A stretch of DNA of 7,356 bases from an uncultured Tidjanibacter sp. (GTDB lineage Bacteria > Bacteroidota > Bacteroidia > Bacteroidales > Rikenellaceae): the NCBI GenBank assembly GCA_934663885.1, contig CAKUKW010000102.1, positions 1 to 7,356 on the forward strand, given 5' to 3'. The notes under the pieces are model-generated. The model did no database searches, was not told the origin of the DNA, and saw only the letters and a program-made list of their open reading frames with translations. The position numbers were made by a program, and so were the translations under genes. How positions within the stretch are numbered: the stretch's first letter is position 1; each line of letters starts with the position of its first letter. This document shows positions 4,863 through 7,356 of the stretch, one piece after another.

Positions 4863-6080
4863 ATGGACCTTTATTCCGGACAACCGTGGTGGATCATAAA
4901 AAATCCCCTTTGGGAGTATTATAACCCGCTGCGTAAAAATCTCAGAAAACGGGTGGCGGTCGTAGGCTCCGGTATTACCGGTGCACTTGTCGCCCATGAA
5001 CTTTGCGAGTCGGGCATAGAGTGTTGTGTGCTCGACAAGCGAACGCCCTCTACCGGCAGTTCTGTGGCCAGTACGGCACTGTTACAGTATGAAATAGACA
5101 TCCCACTTTATCAAATGGCTGAAAAGATGCCTGTTGAAAATGCCGTGATGGCTTACCATTCCTGCCTGGAATCCATTGGAGAGCTGGAGGGCCTTTTGAA
5201 AAAAGCGAAGGTGGATGCAGGTTTCACCTATGTTCCCAGTGTTTACTATGCCAGCAACCATAAAGGGATGAGGGAAATTACAAGGGAATATGAAATGCGC
5301 ACCGAATATGGTTTCCCTGTAAAGCTCCTGCGAAGGAAAGAGCTTAAAACGCTTATGGGGATAGACGCACCCGGTGCGCTGGTAAATCATGTTTCCGCCC
5401 AGATCGATACATACAGGGCCGCAACAGGGCTGCTTTCCCGCCATATCAAGCGGGACGGTCTGGAGCTCTACACCCATACCGGAATAACAGAATGGGAAGA
5501 CACAGGCGGAGGATATATTCTGAGAACTGCCGACGGAAATACCATCGAATGCGAATACGTCGTTATTGCAGCGGGGTTCGAGGCAATGTCTTTCCTTCCG
5601 GAGAAACTGATGGACCTTACGACCACTTTCGCGATAATATCAGAACCCGTGGATGAAAAATATCTCTGGTACGGGAAGAGCCTGCTGTGGGAGACACGCC
5701 AGCCCTATCTGTACATAAGGACGGACGACCACAACCGGATAATAGTCGGCGGCGAAGACGTTCCCTACAACAGTACGGTGGCAAGGAAATTCCTGCTCGA
5801 CAAGAAAGCGGGGATACTGGAAAGTAAGTTCCGCAAATTATTTCCCTCGATCCCGTTCGTTACCGAAATGAGTTGGGCGGGCACCTTCAGCTCCACGAAA
5901 GACGGGTTGCCGCTGATCGGCCCTGCCGCTGGGAATCCAAATATGCTGTTCGCTCTGGGATACGGCGGCAATGGAATAACGTTCAGCGTTATAGCAGCTA
6001 AGATATTGTCGAAATACATCGGTGGGTCGGAAGACAGCCGGGCACATGTATTCAGCCTCGATAGGGAATCCTTAAAATAA
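4863..6080 (+). CDS. DAO-family FAD-dependent oxidoreductase
   Basis: This 405-residue protein has a DAO (D-amino-acid oxidase/GlcD-like) layout. A 30-residue lead with SGQPWW precedes the Rossmann strand VAVVGSGITGALVAHEL (G35, G37, G40), and D58 in CVLDKR should bind the adenosine ribose. GSSVASTALLQYEID (65-79) is the next conserved FAD-contact segment. A substrate-domain middle follows, then VVIAAGFEAM and the C-terminal DGLPLIGP plus ALGYGGNGITF, which close over the isoalloxazine. The family oxidises amines, amino acids or hydroxy acids; the substrate cannot be read here. No signal peptide is seen, so it is cytoplasmic. The start is the ATG at 4863; an upstream in-frame TTG at 4824 would overlap the preceding gene and adds nothing conserved. 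Intact, with all FAD motifs. Confidence 0.88.
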   Translation: MDLYSGQPWWIIKNPLWEYYNPLRKNLRKRVAVVGSGITGALVAHELCESGIECCVLDKRTPSTGSSVASTALLQYEIDIPLYQMAEKMPVENAVMAYHSCLESIGELEGLLKKAKVDAGFTYVPSVYYASNHKGMREITREYEMRTEYGFPVKLLRRKELKTLMGIDAPGALVNHVSAQIDTYRAATGLLSRHIKRDGLELYTHTGITEWEDTGGGYILRTADGNTIECEYVVIAAGFEAMSFLPEKLMDLTTTFAIISEPVDEKYLWYGKSLLWETRQPYLYIRTDDHNRIIVGGEDVPYNSTVARKFLLDKKAGILESKFRKLFPSIPFVTEMSWAGTFSSTKDGLPLIGPAAGNPNMLFALGYGGNGITFSVIAAKILSKYIGGSEDSRAHVFSLDRESLK

Positions 6081-6099
6081 AACATAGATTTTCACCGGT

Positions 6100-6161
6100 G
6101 CCGGAAGATCCGGCCTGAGTATCCTCATACGGTTTGCAGGGCGATATGATATGCCCTGCCG
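6100..6161. terminator. Tandem hairpins after the oxidoreductase gene
   Basis: GCCGG/CCGGC (6100-6104, 6110-6114) and GCAGGGC/GCCCTGC (6136-6142, 6153-6159) form two stems 20-80 bases after the stop. Neither is followed by a proper T-run (only ATCTTTAAGG after the second), so these may be a weak terminator, an mRNA-end protection structure or a processing site. They end the plausible DUF937-oxidoreductase operon. Confidence 0.4.
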
Positions 6162-6202
6162 CTGATCTTTAAGGTTATATACAGAATGTTTTTTACATTA
6201 GA

Positions 6203-6229
6203 ACAAATTAATGCACAATTTTTGTATGG
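6203..6229. repeat. AT-rich imperfect inverted repeat sharing a 12-mer with 2497-2508
   Basis: ACAAATTAATGC (6203-6214), followed by AC and then AATTTTTGTATGG, is an imperfect inverted repeat. The same 12-mer starts the inverted repeat upstream of the SRAP stub at 2497-2508, where AATTTGTGTATG follows. It lies in the 238-base gap before the MscS gene. It may be a shared regulator site or chance. Confidence 0.3.
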
Positions 6230-6318
6230 TTATATAAAAATCAGTTAACAATTCGGAATCTGTTGTTTGACACCTGGTTACGGTGAATAGCAGTATTCTT
6301 TATAAACCTGCTTAGCTT

Positions 6319-7356
6319 ATGATCTTTTTACAAATGCCGCAGATAGACACGGAAGATATCCAGGAAGGTTTCGAGAATACCTACAACAGCGCCAAAGAGA
6401 GCGTTTCGTCGTTTTTCAGGATGACATGGCCCGAAAGATGGGAGGCGCTCGGGGACTGGGCGCTCCATACCGGATGGATAATCCTGCAGATAGTACTGAT
6501 AATCGTCGTTGCCAAATGGCTAATCAAAAAAATAGACAAACTGATCGACAGGATATTCGTGCGGCGCAATGTCGATACGTCCATCAATACGTTCGTGAGG
6601 AGCATGATTCGTATAGTCGGATGGCTTATTGTCATAATGCTGATCGTCAGTATACTGGGTATAAAAACTACGTCGATAGCGGCGCTGATAGCGGCTGTCG
6701 GGTTCGCCATCGGCATGGCGCTGAGCGGGACACTACAGAACTTCGCCGGAGGTATAATGATCCTTCTGCTGAAACCTTTCCGCACTGGCGACTATATACA
6801 GGCGCAGGGTTATGAGGGAACAGTTAAGGAGATAAAACTTTTCAGTACCATTATGAGAACTTCCGACAATAAAACGGTAATAATACCCAACGGCGGGCTA
6901 TCGACCAACATAGTGAATAACTTTTCTTCTTCGGGTACACGCAGGGTGGAGTGGACTTTCGGCATAAGCTATGGGGACGATTACGATTTGGCTAAACAGA
7001 CCATAAAAGAGATGCTTGGCAAGGACGTGCGTATACAGGCGGCACCGCCTTATTTCATCGCCATGAAGGAGCTGACACCCGGCTCGATTTCCATCGTTGT
7101 ACGCGCGTGGGTTAAGACAGGTGATTTCTGGGATGTTTACTATGACATGAACGAAAAGGTCTACAAGATATTCCCGATGCGGGGGCTGCATATTCCTTAC
7201 AACAGCAATAATATGAACGTAACGCTGGTCGATCCTTCGAAGCCTGAAAAAGCCAGATCGCCTAAAAAGCAATCCGGGAAGGCTGCCGAGCACGAAATTA
7301 TGTCTTCATCGAACGACATGAAAGATTCGGATAATTCCGTCGCTTCGATGGACGAT
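6319..7356 (+). CDS. MscS-family mechanosensitive channel (3' end outside window)
   Basis: The frame is open from the ATG at 6319 to the right edge (346 residues visible). TM1 is at about residues 51-67, TM2 at 93-114 and the pore-lining TM3 at about 118-152. TM3 carries AALIAAVGFAIGMALSGTLQ, the Gly/Ala-packed helix of MscS, then NFAGGIMILLLKPFRTGDYI. The beta domain (EGTVKEIKLFSTIMRT, then VIIPNG) and the alpha/beta domain to about residue 305 follow. The protein opens under membrane tension to release solutes during hypo-osmotic shock, in the inner membrane. E. coli MscS ends near 286 residues; here a polar Ser/Lys/Asp-rich tail runs from about 305 past residue 346 with no stop. The ATG at 6319 was chosen; M6 (6334) is an equally possible start. 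No good promoter or Shine-Dalgarno precedes it. Confidence 0.9.
   Translation, partial: MIFLQMPQIDTEDIQEGFENTYNSAKESVSSFFRMTWPERWEALGDWALHTGWIILQIVLIIVVAKWLIKKIDKLIDRIFVRRNVDTSINTFVRSMIRIVGWLIVIMLIVSILGIKTTSIAALIAAVGFAIGMALSGTLQNFAGGIMILLLKPFRTGDYIQAQGYEGTVKEIKLFSTIMRTSDNKTVIIPNGGLSTNIVNNFSSSGTRRVEWTFGISYGDDYDLAKQTIKEMLGKDVRIQAAPPYFIAMKELTPGSISIVVRAWVKTGDFWDVYYDMNEKVYKIFPMRGLHIPYNSNNMNVTLVDPSKPEKARSPKKQSGKAAEHEIMSSSNDMKDSDNSVASMDD

Noticed and set aside
6381..6815. Overlapping open frames on both strands inside the MscS gene
   Set aside because: The plus frame from 6319 gives an unmistakable MscS sequence, so the others are shadows.

Overview
The window looks like chromosomal DNA of a Bacteroidota member, most likely a gut-type Bacteroidales. 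The evidence is a lipoprotein combining BACON domains with GLUG-like repeats, start codons mostly without a Shine-Dalgarno sequence, a tRNA promoter with a perfect TAnnTTTG -7 box, and a Crp/Fnr regulator of the type common in that phylum. The genus cannot be fixed from the sequence alone; Alistipes/Rikenellaceae is only a guess.

Layout. Positions 1-1445 (minus) hold the N-terminal 481 residues of a surface lipoprotein, cut by the left edge. Upstream of it, also on minus, is a Crp/Fnr-family regulator (1603-2190). Positions 2191-2741 lack an intact gene. They contain the likely crp promoter, a minus-strand terminator (2332-2359) and a 30-codon stub of a SRAP/HMCES (YedK-like) DNA-repair gene (2373-2465). 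An APH(6)-type aminoglycoside phosphotransferase follows on minus (2742-3557). Nineteen bases before its start lies the C-terminal part of a LigD-type 3'-phosphoesterase domain (3577-3834), whose N-terminal part is missing. Positions 3841-4161 have no sizeable gene, but they hold an 18-codon Cys-containing ORF, a good plus-strand terminator with no gene of normal size before it, and the terminator of tRNA-Leu(TAA). The tRNA is at 4162-4247, minus, with its own promoter.

From 4376 the genes run on plus: a 154-residue uncharacterised DUF937/YidB-like protein, then 22 bases later a DAO-family FAD-dependent oxidoreductase (4863-6080). A 238-base gap with two hairpins leads to an MscS-type mechanosensitive channel (from 6319), which runs off the right edge with a long polar C-terminal tail.

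The genes do not form one pathway. The most notable feature is 2330-3850, where a resistance-type kinase sits between the decayed remains of two unrelated DNA-repair genes (SRAP and LigD-PE). This suggests a variable locus that has suffered deletions. I found no CRISPR array, intact mobile element, toxin-antitoxin pair or convincing new multi-gene system. The most likely undescribed item is the orphan plus-strand transcription unit ending at the terminator near 4032-4049.
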